Positions 36,337-46,104 of a DNA stretch of 64,000 nucleotides are shown here, piece after piece. The DNA comes from JBHJGU01 sp050331475 (lineage in GTDB: Bacteria; Pseudomonadota; Alphaproteobacteria; Caulobacterales; Maricaulaceae), in NCBI GenBank assembly GCA_050331475.1, contig JBHJGU010000032.1, forward strand, positions 1 through 64,000, given 5' to 3'. Every line of letters starts with the position of its first letter. Positions within the stretch are counted from its first letter, which is position 1. The notes under the pieces are model-generated. The model was not told the DNA's origin. It searched no databases and worked only from the letters and a program-made list of their open reading frames with translations. Position numbers and translations under genes: made by a program.

Positions 36337-37142
36337 ACCTGGATCTCGCCTTTGAGGTAGAGCACCGCCCCGCCGGAGAGGATCACGCGGTCTCCCATAA
36401 CCCGCACGCCCACTGGCGCGCCACGGCGACTGGCTTGGAACGCCTCCATCTCGGTTTTGCCCAACCGGTCAGCCCAGTAGGGACCTAAATCGCAGAAGGA
36501 CGAACCGGTGGCGGCGTCTTCCTCCAACCCCACTCCGGGGGCGAAAAACCGCGAGACGAAATCGAGCCCCTCCGTATCCGCCTTCGCCGTGACGATGAGA
36601 CAGCCCGGCCGGTCGCCAGGGACCAAGCGCGCGGCGGCCACCCCGTCCGCGATGGACAAACCGCGCACCGCCGCCTCCGATCCGATCTCCACCAGGCCGT
36701 ATTCGCCCAATCGCAGGGCGCTGACCCGGTGGCCTAAAGCGTCGGACAAACCGTCGGGCGGAGGCGTCATTGCGCCCTCGCGCGCGGGCAAGTCGAGGGT
36801 GAAGCGCGCCCCGTCCCGCGCCACCACTAAGTCGCCGGAGCGGGTTTCGAACGTCACCCGGTCGAGCGCGGGGGCCAGTTCGGTCAGAACCGCCGCCCCG
36901 GAGGCCAAAGTGGCGTGACCGCATAAGGGGACTTCCGTTTCCGGGGTGAACCAGCGCAGCTTCCACCGATCGGCGGTCTCGGTGGGAACGATAAAGGCCG
37001 TTTCGGCGAAGTTATTCTCCGCCGCGATCGCCTGCAGGGCGGCGTCCTCGAGCCAGCCGTCGAGCGGGGTGACCGCGGCTTGATTGCCCTGGAACAGGCG
37101 ATCGGCAAAGGCGTCGAACTGGAAAACCGGTAAAGCGGGCAT
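36333..37142 (-). CDS. PhzF-family isomerase
   Basis: This 269-residue protein has the DAP-epimerase-like double fold of PhzF. It starts VFQFDAFADRLFQGNQAAVTPL. The catalytic Glu is in NNFAETAFI near residue 45, PLCGHATLASGAAVL is near 72, and EEDAATGSSFCDLGPYWADRLG is near 208. Family members isomerise small acids, and the actual substrate is unknown. It converges with mnmC (four-base overlap) and lies one base after the thiD stop on the same strand. Confidence 0.92.
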   Translation of the reverse strand: MPALPVFQFDAFADRLFQGNQAAVTPLDGWLEDAALQAIAAENNFAETAFIVPTETADRWKLRWFTPETEVPLCGHATLASGAAVLTELAPALDRVTFETRSGDLVVARDGARFTLDLPAREGAMTPPPDGLSDALGHRVSALRLGEYGLVEIGSEAAVRGLSIADGVAAARLVPGDRPGCLIVTAKADTEGLDFVSRFFAPGVGLEEDAATGSSFCDLGPYWADRLGKTEMEAFQASRRGAPVGVRVMGDRVILSGGAVLYLKGEIQV

Positions 37143-37143
37143 G

Positions 37144-37989
37144 TTAGGGCTCCCATGCAGGCCGGGGGTGGATCGCCCAGCCGGGGTGTAAGGGTTTCGC
37201 CCCCGCCCCGATCGGCAGGGCTTGGGCGATGGCGCCGCGCACGAAGGCGCGGGCTTGGGTTATGGCGGTCTCTAAGCTGTCGCGGCGCGCCAGATAGACC
37301 GCGATAGCGCTCGCCAGCGTGCAGCCGGTGCCGTGAAACGGTCCCCCGGGCAGGCGCGTCGCCTCGAAACGGGTTTCGCCCTGCTCCGTCAGCAGCACGT
37401 CTGTGACGTGGTCCCCCGGCGCGTCGCCGCCTTTCACCAACACCGCCTTGGCGCCCATCTCCAGGAGCACCGCGCCGGCTTGGACTTGGTCCTCGACGGT
37501 TTTCACGGTGAGGCCGGTGAGTGCGGCGGCTTCAGCCACGTTGGGTGTAAGCAGGGTCGCGCGCGCAAACAGCCGCTTACGCAAGGCGTAGCCCACCCCG
37601 CGCTCGGCCAGCGGATCGCCGGAGGTGGCGGACATCACCGGGTCGATCACCAGCGGAATGTCTGCGGGCAGGGCGTCGGTGACCGCGTCGACGATTTCCG
37701 CGGTGGCCAGCATGCCGGTCTTAACCGCATCCGCGCCAATATCCTCCAGAATGGCGGCGATTTGGCCGGACACGGTTTGCGCGGGCAGGGTGCGCACGCC
37801 CTTGACCCCTTGAGTGTTCTGGCTGGTGACGGCCGTGAGGGCGGTGGTCGCAAAGCCCCCTAACGCCATGACGGTTTTCAGATCCGCCTGGATCCCCGCC
37901 CCGCCGCCCGAATCCTAGCCCGCAATGACCAGCACAATCGGCGGGGGCGGGGGATCGGGCGGCTCGGCGGAGGTCTTAGGGGCGCTCAT
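37144..37989 (-). pseudogene. thiD: thiD, HMP/HMP-P kinase, interrupted by TAG
   Basis: ThiD phosphorylates hydroxymethylpyrimidine (phosphate) for thiamine synthesis. The 282-codon frame from ATG 37989 reads IVLVIAG then TAG at 37917-37915, then DSGGGAGIQADLKTVMALGG. The family has IAGSDSxGGAGIQADLKT, so the TAG replaces the conserved Ser (TCG to TAG). After it the protein is complete (VIDPVMSATSGDPL, LLTPNVAEAAALTG, anion-hole PGGPFHGTGCTLASA). Restart at an internal ATG (37869) would lose the N-terminal substrate-binding motif. It is either a real nonsense mutation or an error. It lies between folP and phzF. Confidence 0.85.
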
Positions 37990-38024
37990 GACCCTTCGGT
38001 TTTGAGCGCGCGAGGCCGGATCGG

Positions 38025-38873
38025 TCAACCGGGCTCGCGGCGCCCGTCGTCCGCCAGGATCGCGGCCTGCACCTTGAGCGCTTGGACGGTTTCGGCGACG
38101 TCATGCACCCGCACCATCCTCGCGCCGGCGCGCGCGGCGTAAAGGGCGGCCGCCAGGGACCCGCCCAAGCGACGCTCCGCTGACGGTTCAGAGGGGTCCA
38201 ACGCCGCAATGAACCGCTTGCGCGAGGCGCCGAACAGCAATGGGCGGCCGGTCTCCGCAATGATCCGCTCAGTAGCCGCCATCAGCGCGAGATTGTGCGC
38301 CAGGGTCTTGCCGAAGCCGATCCCCGGGTCGACCCAGAGCCGTTCCGTTGGGATCCCCGCTGCGCGGGCCGCGGCGACGCGGGCTTGAAGGAAACCGATC
38401 ACCTCGGTGACCACGTTGTCATAATGAGGGTTGGCCTGCATGGTTTGCGGCGCGCCTTGCATATGCATAAGCACCGTCTCCACGCCCAATTCAGCTGCGG
38501 TCTCAAGGCTCTCCGGCGCAAATCGTAAAGCGGTGACGTCGTTCCACATTCGCGCACCGGCTTGGACCGCCGCCCGCGCGACGCCAGGCTTCATAGTGTC
38601 GATGGACATCAGGGCAGTGGGCCGCGCGGTGAGGATCGCCTCAAGCACGGGCAGCACGCGCGCCAATTCTTCGGCTTCAGAAACCGGCGCGGCGCCGGGG
38701 CGGGTGCTCTCCCCGCCCAAATCCAGCCAATCCGCCCCCGCATCGAGTAGGCGCAGGGCGTGGTCGCGCGCCGCCGTCCCATTGGCGAACTGGCCGCCGT
38801 CGGAAAAGCTGTCCGGGGTGAGATTGACTACCCCCATGACCTGGGGATGGGGGTGGGGGGGCGCCGTCCTCAC
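38025..38873 (-). CDS. folP: Dihydropteroate synthase
   Basis: This 282-residue TIM-barrel enzyme joins p-aminobenzoate to the pterin diphosphate in folate synthesis. Signatures are MGVVNLTPDSFSDGGQF near residue 13, WLDLGGESTRPGA near 48, IDTMKPGVARAA near 96, WVDPGIGFGKTLAHNLAL near 178 and RVHDVAETVQALK near the end. Length is normal. It lies near ftsH, as in many proteobacteria, but glmM is not seen. Confidence 0.96.
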   Translation of the reverse strand: MRTAPPHPHPQVMGVVNLTPDSFSDGGQFANGTAARDHALRLLDAGADWLDLGGESTRPGAAPVSEAEELARVLPVLEAILTARPTALMSIDTMKPGVARAAVQAGARMWNDVTALRFAPESLETAAELGVETVLMHMQGAPQTMQANPHYDNVVTEVIGFLQARVAAARAAGIPTERLWVDPGIGFGKTLAHNLALMAATERIIAETGRPLLFGASRKRFIAALDPSEPSAERRLGGSLAAALYAARAGARMVRVHDVAETVQALKVQAAILADDGRREPG

Positions 38874-38888
38874 CGCGAGGCCATCGGC

Positions 38889-39161
38889 TTAACCGACGTG
38901 GTCGCGTACGCAGTCTGGAATGTCGTTAAACGTAATCGGTTCGTCGGAATTGACCATGTCGTGTTGTAAGAATTGCACGACCTGCGCGTAGTTCAGCGCG
39001 TATTTATTGTCGGTCGCCGCAAGCGCGCCTTTTTGGAAGACGTTCACAAAGGCTTTGCGCGTCTTACGCTGCATTTTATCCGCCAAGAGCGGTCGCAAGA
39101 CCGGTTCGCGTATGGTGACCAATCGGGCGATATTGCGGCGTTTTTCCGCGGCGTTCGACAT
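38889..39161 (-). CDS. Orphan 90-aa hypothetical protein between ftsH and folP
   Basis: This 90-residue basic, helical protein (KRRNIARLVTIREPVLRPLL, then KMQRKTRKAFVNVFQKGALAATDNKY) ends with an acidic tail (HDMVNSDEPITFNDIPDCVRD). No family is recognised. Its composition is a little poorer in GC than its neighbours. AAAGAG precedes the ATG at 39161. It follows the ftsH terminator, so it should have its own promoter in 39162-39215. The frame upstream of this ATG is not coding-like. Confidence 0.6.
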   Translation of the reverse strand: MSNAAEKRRNIARLVTIREPVLRPLLADKMQRKTRKAFVNVFQKGALAATDNKYALNYAQVVQFLQHDMVNSDEPITFNDIPDCVRDHVG

Positions 39162-39216
39162 AAGGGCTCTTTCCAACGGCTCAACAATCAAGATCCGCGC
39201 GTTTACGGGTAATGGC

Positions 39217-39254
39217 GGTAAAAAGCAACGGGGCGGGATCATCGATCCCGCCCC
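39217..39254 (-). terminator. Intrinsic terminator of the ftsH operon
   Basis: A perfect 11-bp stem GGGGCGGGATC/GATCCCGCCCC with a three-base loop lies at 39230-39254. On the leftward strand it is followed by GTTGCTTTTT, a classical U-tract, 28 bases beyond the ftsH stop. Confidence 0.85.
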
Positions 39255-39281
39255 CTCCCTGTTGTCTCCGCCCAACGTCCG

Positions 39282-41210
39282 TTAAGCGCCTTGCGGTTCC
39301 GGCCCTTGGGTCCAGCCTGAGGCCGGTTTGGCGTCACTCGTATCATCCGTGGTCGGCACCGAGACGGTCGGTCCGGGCGGAATTTCGTCGTCCGGGTCCT
39401 CGCGGGTCGGTTTAATCCCGTTAAGAAGGTCTTTGATCTCATCCCCGCTCAAGGTCTCGTACTCCAATAAACCTTGGGCGAGGGTTTCTAGATCATCGGC
39501 CTTCTCCTCCAAGATACGATGGGCTTCGCGATAGCCTTCTTCGACGAGACGGCGGATTTCAGCGTCGATCTTTTGCGCTGTGGACTCCGAGATATTCTGG
39601 CTGCGTGACACCGAATGGCCCAGGAACACTTCTTCCTGGTTTTCGCCATAGGCGACGGTTCCCAATTCTTCAGACAGGCCCCAGCGGGTCACCATCGCGC
39701 GGGCGAGCTTGGTGGCTTGCTCAATGTCCGACGACGCGCCGGAGGTGACTTTGTCCATGCCGAAAATCCGTTCTTCCGCGACGCGACCCCCCATCATGAT
39801 AGCCATGCGTGAATGCATTTGCGCCACGTTCATGGAGTATTGATCACGCTCGGGCAGTTGCATGACCATACCCAGCGCCCGGCCGCGCGGAATGATGGTC
39901 GCCTTATGCACCGGATCAGTCGCGGGCACGTTGAGCGCGACAATGGCGTGGCCCCCTTCGTGATACGCGGTCAGGCGCTTTTCGTCCTCGGTCATGACGG
40001 CTGAGCGTCGCTCCGGACCCATCATGACTTTGTCCTTAGCGTCCTCAAACTCCGTCATGGTGACGAGCCGCTTGCCCCGACGCGCCGCCAAAAGCGCGGC
40101 CTCATTGACTAGATTAGCAAGATCCGCCCCGGAGAAGCCCGGCGTGCCGCGCGCGATCGTCTTGGCGTTCACGTCTTTGCCCAAGGGCACGTTGCGGGTG
40201 TGGACTTTAAGGATTTTCTCTCGGCCCACCACATCGGGGTTCGGCACAACGATCTGGCGGTCGAAGCGGCCCGGGCGCAACAGGGCCGGGTCCAGCACGT
40301 CGGGCCGGTTCGTCGCTGCAATCAGGCTGATGCCCTCATTGGCCTCAAAGCCGTCCATCTCCACGAGCAATTGGTTGAGGGTTTGTTCCCGCTCGTCATT
40401 GCCCCCGCCCAGGCCCGCGCCCCGGTGCCGGCCCACCGCGTCAATCTCATCGATAAAGATGATGCAGGGCGCATTTTTCTTGGCTTGTTCGAACATGTCG
40501 CGCACCCGGCTCGCGCCGACGCCAACAAACATTTCCACAAAGTCCGAACCGGAAATCGTGAAGAACGGCACATTAGCTTCGCCCGCGACGGCGCGCGCGG
40601 TTAAGGTCTTCCCGGTGCCCGGCGGGCCGACCAAAAGCGCGCCCTTGGGGATTTTGCCGCCTAGGCGTTGGAATTTGGCGGGGTCTTTCAAGAACTCGAC
40701 AATTTCTTGGAGTTCTTCTTTCGCTTCGTCGATGCCCGCGACGTCTTCAAACGTCACCCGGTTCTTATTCTCCGTGAGAAGCCGCGCTTTGGACTTGCCA
40801 AAGCCCATGGCGCCGCGTCCGCCCGCTTGCATTTGGCGCATGAAGAAAATCCACACCGCGATTAACAGCAGCATGGGGAACCAGTTGATGAAGATCGACA
40901 ACAGGCTGGTTTCGCCTTCGCTTTCCGGACGCACGCTGACGTCAACGCCCGATTCGCGCAGCCGCGGATAGAGCTCCGCGTCGTTCACCGGCGCGTAGGT
41001 TGAAAACGTTGAATTGTCCGAGAGTTGCCCGCTGACCCGGTCACCGCGAATAACGACGTTGGACACACGGCCTTGGTCCACCTGGTCGAGGAATTGGGAA
41101 TAGCTCAATTCATTACCCGAGGTCCGGGTTTGTGTGGGCTGGAACAAATTGAACAGCGCCACCAACAGAAGGGCTAAAATCGCCCATAACAGCAGGTTTC
41201 GAAGGGGCAT
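39282..41210 (-). CDS. ftsH: ATP-dependent zinc metalloprotease FtsH
   Basis: This is a 642-residue membrane-anchored AAA+ protease. There are two N-terminal membrane helices ([18 protein letters not shown] and [20 protein letters not shown]) around a periplasmic domain. Walker A is GPPGTGKT, Walker [12 protein letters not shown], the [23 protein letters not shown], and the zinc motif HEGGH is near residue 415, with a later Asp ligand in [11 protein letters not shown]. The ATG at 41210 has GAGGACG upstream. It is the last gene of the tilS-ftsH end of the tol operon and is followed by a strong terminator. Confidence 0.98.
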   Translation of the reverse strand: MPLRNLLLWAILALLLVALFNLFQPTQTRTSGNELSYSQFLDQVDQGRVSNVVIRGDRVSGQLSDNSTFSTYAPVNDAELYPRLRESGVDVSVRPESEGETSLLSIFINWFPMLLLIAVWIFFMRQMQAGGRGAMGFGKSKARLLTENKNRVTFEDVAGIDEAKEELQEIVEFLKDPAKFQRLGGKIPKGALLVGPPGTGKTLTARAVAGEANVPFFTISGSDFVEMFVGVGASRVRDMFEQAKKNAPCIIFIDEIDAVGRHRGAGLGGGNDEREQTLNQLLVEMDGFEANEGISLIAATNRPDVLDPALLRPGRFDRQIVVPNPDVVGREKILKVHTRNVPLGKDVNAKTIARGTPGFSGADLANLVNEAALLAARRGKRLVTMTEFEDAKDKVMMGPERRSAVMTEDEKRLTAYHEGGHAIVALNVPATDPVHKATIIPRGRALGMVMQLPERDQYSMNVAQMHSRMAIMMGGRVAEERIFGMDKVTSGASSDIEQATKLARAMVTRWGLSEELGTVAYGENQEEVFLGHSVSRSQNISESTAQKIDAEIRRLVEEGYREAHRILEEKADDLETLAQGLLEYETLSGDEIKDLLNGIKPTREDPDDEIPPGPTVSVPTTDDTSDAKPASGWTQGPEPQGA

Positions 41211-41274
41211 TGCGTCCTCGCGGTTAGCGTTCGGTGCGTTGACTTTCGTCGCATAACATGGGGCGAAAAACCGA

Positions 41275-42540
41275 TCACGCCAATGGGACGTTCTCGCCAA
41301 GCGGTCGCAGAGGCGTCAAACCTCGCGGGGCCAGCCAGCTTTTGAGCCGCTGCGGACCCAGCCAGCGCGCCTCAATCCCGAATTCCGCCGCTTGCGTTAA
41401 CGGACAAGCGACGCCGCCGCGCACCAGGTCAGGCGTGTGCGCGTGCGGGCGGACCCGCCATCCGGGCGCTGGGGCGACCATCTCCACCCGCCCGTCCCAC
41501 ACCGTCACGCGTCCCGGCGCTAATCGGAGCCCGTCCACCCCGGGGGTTCCATCCGCCCGCCCGGTTACGGCCCCGGGGTCCCGCTCAACCCGGCCATCCG
41601 CAAAAAACCGTGCGCCGCCCAGCGTGGCGCCGGCGAAATCCGCGGTCTGCAGGGCGCGGTCGAGCGCTGTGAGCTTGGCGCCGGGCGCTGGCGCAGATGC
41701 ACCGGACACCGCCAATGCGATGGCTTCGAGCGCGCGCAGACGCACGGCTTCCGGTGCGCGTCCATACTGGGCGCGATTGAGAACAAAACCGCCTTCCTGC
41801 GTCCATTGTCCGGCGCCCGCCGCGCAGTCGGCCGCGGCTGCGCGCTCAGCATCGTCTAAACGCTGGGCCGCGGGGGCTAAAGCGGCGAGCCGGTCGAACA
41901 GCGCGGGCCAGCGCTCGCTGAGCGCCCGGGCGCGGACACGTGCAAACGCTTGATCTTGGTTCATCGGGTCTTCGTCCCAGTCGACGCCACGCGCGCGAAG
42001 CCAGGCGCGTAAGGCGGCGCGCCGGATGCCTAAAAGCGGCCGAACCAGCGTTAATCCGCGACCCTCCGGCCAAACGGGGGAAGGCGCACAGACGCGCATG
42101 CCCGCAAGCCCGCGCGGCCCGGTCCCCGCACTGAGCCGCATCCACAGTGTCTCGGCCTGATCCTCCCAAGTGTGGCCGAGCAGGACGGCGTCCGCGCTTG
42201 CGGAGCGCGCGGCGTCCGCCAATAAGCGATGGCGCAGGGAGCGCGCCTGCGCTTCGTTGCGAGGGACAGCGGGCGCGGTCAGCACCACCGCGGTTCGGTT
42301 AAGCGCTTGGGCTCGAGCGGCTGCGGCGTGCGCACGGCCGGCGGAGCCAGTTTGGAAACGATGATCAACCGTGAGCACAACAAGCTCGCGCGCCCGCCTG
42401 CGGGCCCAATCATGGGCGAGGTGCAAAAGAGCGGTCGAGTCACCGCCCCCAGAAAACCCGATCGCCAGGGTGCGCGCCGTTTGAGGGACATGCGCGTCCA
42501 GCATTCCGGTGACGTGAGCCACCGGGCAGGTCTCGCTCAT
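41275..42540 (-). CDS. tilS: tRNA(Ile)-lysidine synthetase
   Basis: This 421-residue N-type ATP pyrophosphatase puts lysidine on C34 of the AUA-decoding tRNA-Ile. The PP-loop [14 protein letters not shown] is near residue 27, and [25 protein letters not shown] and [29 protein letters not shown] are conserved. The C-terminal half is poorly conserved, as usual for alphaproteobacteria. The ATG at 42540 overlaps the YbjN-like stop (ATGA), so translation is coupled. ftsH follows after 64 bases. Confidence 0.93.
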   Translation of the reverse strand: MSETCPVAHVTGMLDAHVPQTARTLAIGFSGGGDSTALLHLAHDWARRRARELVVLTVDHRFQTGSAGRAHAAAARAQALNRTAVVLTAPAVPRNEAQARSLRHRLLADAARSASADAVLLGHTWEDQAETLWMRLSAGTGPRGLAGMRVCAPSPVWPEGRGLTLVRPLLGIRRAALRAWLRARGVDWDEDPMNQDQAFARVRARALSERWPALFDRLAALAPAAQRLDDAERAAAADCAAGAGQWTQEGGFVLNRAQYGRAPEAVRLRALEAIALAVSGASAPAPGAKLTALDRALQTADFAGATLGGARFFADGRVERDPGAVTGRADGTPGVDGLRLAPGRVTVWDGRVEMVAPAPGWRVRPHAHTPDLVRGGVACPLTQAAEFGIEARWLGPQRLKSWLAPRGLTPLRPLGENVPLA

Positions 42541-43067
42541 CGCCAGCCCGCCACCCGTTCGAACTCCTCCACCGCGATCCGCCACCAATCCAACGTGTCG
42601 AGGAAGTTCGCCCAGGACACACCGCCGTAGAAGTTGACGTCCATTTGCAGATAGGGGTCGCCTTGGCCGTCCACGGCCACTTTGGCGAAGCGTCGATCTA
42701 AATTCCACAAATTGATGACGTCCGGCTCCAAGGGCGCGTCGAGATCATAACCCGCCAAAAACTCCGCCGAGCAGGGCCGGCCCGGCGTGTCGCAGCCCAA
42801 AAGATAAACCCGAAACCGGGTCAGTGAGACCCGCGCAACCACCCAAGCCGCCGTCTCGTCCCGCTCAATCTGGGCGGGGTAGCCGGCTTCACGAAGCGCT
42901 TGGGCCAAACTGTCCAGCGTTTGAGGGGCGAACAGGGCTGTTCGCGCCCGCGGCGCGCTGGGAAAGGGTTTCGTGCGCGGCGTCTGAGCGCTCGCTTGAG
43001 ACGCGAGCAGGGCGGTTGTGAGCAGAACGACCCCGAGCCGCAGTCCGCGCCGGCGAAATGAAACCAT
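42537..43067 (-). CDS. Exported YbjN-domain protein
   Basis: This 176-residue protein has a signal peptide (GLRLGVVLLTTALLASQASA). The YbjN domain (T3SS-chaperone-like fold) has GYPAQIERDETAAWVVAR, VYLLGCDTPGRPCSAEFLAGY and INLWNLDRRFAKVAVDGQGDPYLQMDVNFYGG. The periplasmic form is widespread in alphaproteobacteria and its function is unknown. It is wedged between cpoB (21-base gap) and tilS (four-base overlap). Confidence 0.85.
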   Translation of the reverse strand: MVSFRRRGLRLGVVLLTTALLASQASAQTPRTKPFPSAPRARTALFAPQTLDSLAQALREAGYPAQIERDETAAWVVARVSLTRFRVYLLGCDTPGRPCSAEFLAGYDLDAPLEPDVINLWNLDRRFAKVAVDGQGDPYLQMDVNFYGGVSWANFLDTLDWWRIAVEEFERVAGWR

Positions 43068-43088
43068 GGTGAAACCGGTTGGTCGTGA

Positions 43089-43913
43089 TCAGCAGCCGGC
43101 GCGGCGTTTTTCGATATCGGCTTGCTGGCGTACCCGTTCGGGCGCGTTCGGGAATTCCCGACCCAACAGGCTCAACGTCTTACAGGCTTCCTCAGCATCA
43201 CCGGTATTGGCGAGTGCTGCGCCTAATTTCACCAGCGAATCCGGCGCTTTCACACTGCCCCGGTGCTCGCCCAGCACGGTGAGGTAAGCCTGCGCCGCGT
43301 CGGCATAGCGCGCGTCAAGAAACGCGATTTCGCCGAGCCAGAAATAGGCGTCGCCCGCTAGCGGGTCCGCGTCAAAGGTCTCGACAAAGGCGGTGAGTTG
43401 GGTTTCGGCCTGATCGAAATTGAGCCGGGTCAACGCATCATAGGCTTGGGTGTAAGCCCGTTGCGCGTCTCCGCCCGCAACCGCGTTGCGCGGATCGATA
43501 AACCCCGAGGGTGCGGTTTCCGCCGCGTCAAGCTGGGACCCCAGGGTTCCGGGCGGCGCGCTGAACAGGGCGTCCGGATTGATCCGGGTCTCGGTCTTGG
43601 TGTGCAGATCATCAACATCACGCCCGAGCGCGGTTAATTCGTCGCGCAGACGCCGGTTTTCAAAGCCTAACTGCTCCACCGTACCGGTCAGTTCGCGAAC
43701 TTCCGCCTCAAGGGCGTCAAGCCGAACCATCAATGCAACGGCTGCCGGGTCGCCGGTGAGCACCCGTTCGGACACGACCGCCAGCGTCTCTTCCGCCTGG
43801 CGCAGGCGGGCGTCCAATTCTTTTCGGCTTTGCCCGCTGGCTGATGGGATGCAAAGCCCGGCGATAAGCGCAAACACTATCCAACGAAAGGCGGCCTCTC
43901 GAAAACGGTACAA
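43089..43913 (-). CDS. cpoB: Tol-Pal system protein CpoB (YbgF)
   Basis: This 274-residue periplasmic protein coordinates outer-membrane constriction with peptidoglycan synthesis. It has a signal peptide (WIVFALIAGLCIPSASG). A coiled coil at about 30-105 (LDARLRQAEETL, RLDALEAEVRELTGTVEQLGFENRRLRDEL) is followed by a Pro/Ala linker. Three TPRs from about 150 start with AQRAYTQAYDALTRLNFDQAE and AGDAYFWLGEIAFLDARYADAA. It follows pal, with a hairpin terminator between, so it may have its own promoter. Confidence 0.93.
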   Translation of the reverse strand: MYRFREAAFRWIVFALIAGLCIPSASGQSRKELDARLRQAEETLAVVSERVLTGDPAAVALMVRLDALEAEVRELTGTVEQLGFENRRLRDELTALGRDVDDLHTKTETRINPDALFSAPPGTLGSQLDAAETAPSGFIDPRNAVAGGDAQRAYTQAYDALTRLNFDQAETQLTAFVETFDADPLAGDAYFWLGEIAFLDARYADAAQAYLTVLGEHRGSVKAPDSLVKLGAALANTGDAEEACKTLSLLGREFPNAPERVRQQADIEKRRAGC

Positions 43914-43966
43914 CTTCCCCGACCATTGGACGAAAAATGTTGCCGAACGATTGGCGAAATTACGGC

Positions 43967-43999
43967 AAAGCGCGCCGTGGGCGTCACGGCGCGCTTTTC
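43967..43999 (-). terminator. Hairpin between pal and cpoB
   Basis: A 12-bp perfect stem AAGCGCGCCGTG/CACGGCGCGCTT at 43968-43996 with a five-base loop lies 42 bases beyond the pal stop. The T run is strong rightward (TTTTCTCT) and short leftward. It probably attenuates readthrough from pal into cpoB. Confidence 0.7.
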
Positions 44000-44040
44000 T
44001 CTGTTCCGAAGCGATCCCGCACCAAAAGCGGGCGTGTTGT

Positions 44041-44589
44041 TTAGCTTGTGCGCGGGTTCACCAAGCGCGTATGGCCGTTTCGATTGCGCGACCAGGCTTC
44101 TTCGTTAGAGCGCCCGTCAATCGGACGTTCTTTGCCATAAGAGATCGTGGTGATGCGCGCGGCGTCGACGCCTTGGCCGACGAGGAAGTTGCGCACCGCA
44201 TTCGCCCGACGGGCGCCCAGCGCGATATTGTATTCCCGCGTGCCGCGCTCGTCACAATGGCCTTCGATAACAACGTTGATATCGCCATATTGTTGAAGCC
44301 AAGCGGCTTGCTGGCGCAGGGTGGCCTGAGCAGAGCTAGACAGCCGCGACTCGTCGAGGGCGAAGAACACGCGGTCGCCGGCGTTGACGTTGAAGTCAGC
44401 TTGAGAGCCGGGTAATTCGGTTGGCGCGGCCGCGGCCGGACGCGTGGTCGGGTGCGGAGCGGGCGTCGGTTCGGCCTGCGGCGGCGGAGCCGGCGGGGTG
44501 ACCGGCGCGGTGTCGTTTTGAGCGCAGGCCGAAACGCCAAAAGCGGCGGCTACGGCGAGCATGGAGAGGCGAGCTGACGTGAGGCGCAT
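44041..44589 (-). CDS. pal: Peptidoglycan-associated lipoprotein Pal
   Basis: This 182-residue outer-membrane lipoprotein has a signal with lipobox GVSAC (Cys near residue 20). A Pro/Ala linker leads to an OmpA-like domain with VFFALDESRLSSSAQATL, VIEGHCDERGTREYNIALGARRA and GKERPID. It anchors the outer membrane to peptidoglycan and binds TolB. The ATG at 44589 is right for the lipobox distance. It is 168 bases downstream of tolB. Confidence 0.96.
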   Translation of the reverse strand: MRLTSARLSMLAVAAAFGVSACAQNDTAPVTPPAPPPQAEPTPAPHPTTRPAAAAPTELPGSQADFNVNAGDRVFFALDESRLSSSAQATLRQQAAWLQQYGDINVVIEGHCDERGTREYNIALGARRANAVRNFLVGQGVDAARITTISYGKERPIDGRSNEEAWSRNRNGHTRLVNPRTS

Positions 44590-44757
44590 AATCGATATCC
44601 CCCAAGGATAGGCGCGAATAAAAGCGAAAAGCGCTGAAGACAACGCCACTCGCAGGCAGACGACGCGTCATAGCGCAGTCTTACGACGAAAGTGCGAAAC
44701 ACGTATGCGGCGACGACCTGCCACCGCCGCCCAAGCTTAAGCGTAACCACGTCTGTG

Positions 44758-46077
44758 TTACTGGATCAAGGGCGACCATGCAGGGTCTGAGGCGGGACCC
44801 GGCGTTGGCGCCGGCGCTAGATTCCGTCCGGTCAAATCAACACTCCATATTTCGCTTTGGGCGTCCAGCCCGCGTTGTTCGCGGGTAAACAACAAAACCC
44901 GTCCGTTCGGCGACCAGGTCGGCCCTTCGTCCAAGAAGCTTTCGGTCAACAGCCGCTCCGCCGACCCGTCCGGACGCATGACGCCGATGTGGAACTGGCC
45001 TTGGTGTTGTTTCGTAAAGGCGATCAGATCGCCGCGCGGGGACCACACCGGTGTCGAATAACTCCCTTGACCGAAGCTAATCCGCTGAACCTCTGATCCG
45101 TCCGCGTTCATGACGTAGATTTGGGGCGACCCGCCACGATCGGAGGTGAAGGTGACCCGCTCTCCGTCCGGCGCGAAACTGGGTGAGGTGTCAATGGCGG
45201 GACTATCGGTCAGCTGCGTTGTCGTGCGCGTGCGTAAATCCATTACGTAAATGTCGGAATCCCCATCTCGCTCTAGGCTCATGATCACGGAACTGCCGTC
45301 CGGGGAGAACCGGGGCGCGAACGTCATGCCGGGGAAGTCGCCCAATGATTCTTGTCGGCCGGTTTCGATGTTGAAAATGAACACGTTTGGGCGATCACCA
45401 AGATAGGACAGATAGGTGATTTCTTGCAAGGTCGGCGAAAAGCGCGGGGTCAACACGGTGTAAGAGCCGTTGGTAAGGAAACTCGGATTAGCGCCGTCCT
45501 GATCCATAATGGCGAGGCGTTTGACGCGCGCGGTCTTGGGTCCGGACTCCGCGATGAACACCACCCGGGTGTCGAAATAACCGGGCTCTCCGGTCAAACG
45601 CTCATAGACAGCGTCAGAAATCTTGTGCGCAATCCGGCGCCAATTTTCTGGTGTTGATTCAATGCGTTGACCACGCAGCTGGCTTTCCGCCACGACGTCC
45701 CACAGCCGAAAGGACGCCTCCAACGCACCCGCCTCGCCAATGCGCACTCGTCCGGATAACAACGCCTGGGTGTTAATGATCCGCCAGTCCTGAAACCGCG
45801 GGGTGATGTCGATGTTCGACTGCGTTTCGATAAACGCTGCGGGGTTGATCGGCGCAAACAGGCCAGAGCGCTGCAGGTTATTGGTCACGACCTGGGCGAT
45901 TTGCTCGCCCAAAATCCGCTCTTGCTCGGTGGCGCCGAGGAAGGTGGGCACGGCGACCTTGAGCGGATCGAGATGGCCTTGGGTGACATCGATTTCCAGC
46001 TGGGCGACGGCTGAGCCGGCGATGAGACCGAGCCCAGCGATCGCGGCGATAAACCGAGACAAGATCCGGTTCAACAT
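44758..46077 (-). CDS. tolB: Tol-Pal system protein TolB
   Basis: This 439-residue periplasmic protein has a signal peptide ([18 protein letters not shown]). An N-terminal domain to about 165 ([29 protein letters not shown]) precedes a six-bladed propeller built from PD40 repeats ([76 protein letters not shown]). GGAGAGGAAAC precedes the ATG at 46077. It bridges Pal and the TolQRA complex. Confidence 0.97.
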   Translation of the reverse strand: MLNRILSRFIAAIAGLGLIAGSAVAQLEIDVTQGHLDPLKVAVPTFLGATEQERILGEQIAQVVTNNLQRSGLFAPINPAAFIETQSNIDITPRFQDWRIINTQALLSGRVRIGEAGALEASFRLWDVVAESQLRGQRIESTPENWRRIAHKISDAVYERLTGEPGYFDTRVVFIAESGPKTARVKRLAIMDQDGANPSFLTNGSYTVLTPRFSPTLQEITYLSYLGDRPNVFIFNIETGRQESLGDFPGMTFAPRFSPDGSSVIMSLERDGDSDIYVMDLRTRTTTQLTDSPAIDTSPSFAPDGERVTFTSDRGGSPQIYVMNADGSEVQRISFGQGSYSTPVWSPRGDLIAFTKQHQGQFHIGVMRPDGSAERLLTESFLDEGPTWSPNGRVLLFTREQRGLDAQSEIWSVDLTGRNLAPAPTPGPASDPAWSPLIQ

Positions 46078-46104
46078 AAGTTTCCTCTCCAAACGATCGT
46101 TTGG

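Noticed and set aside
41954..42630. Rightward frames opposite tilS
   Set aside because: These are GC-rich antisense shadows without ribosome sites or recognisable domains.
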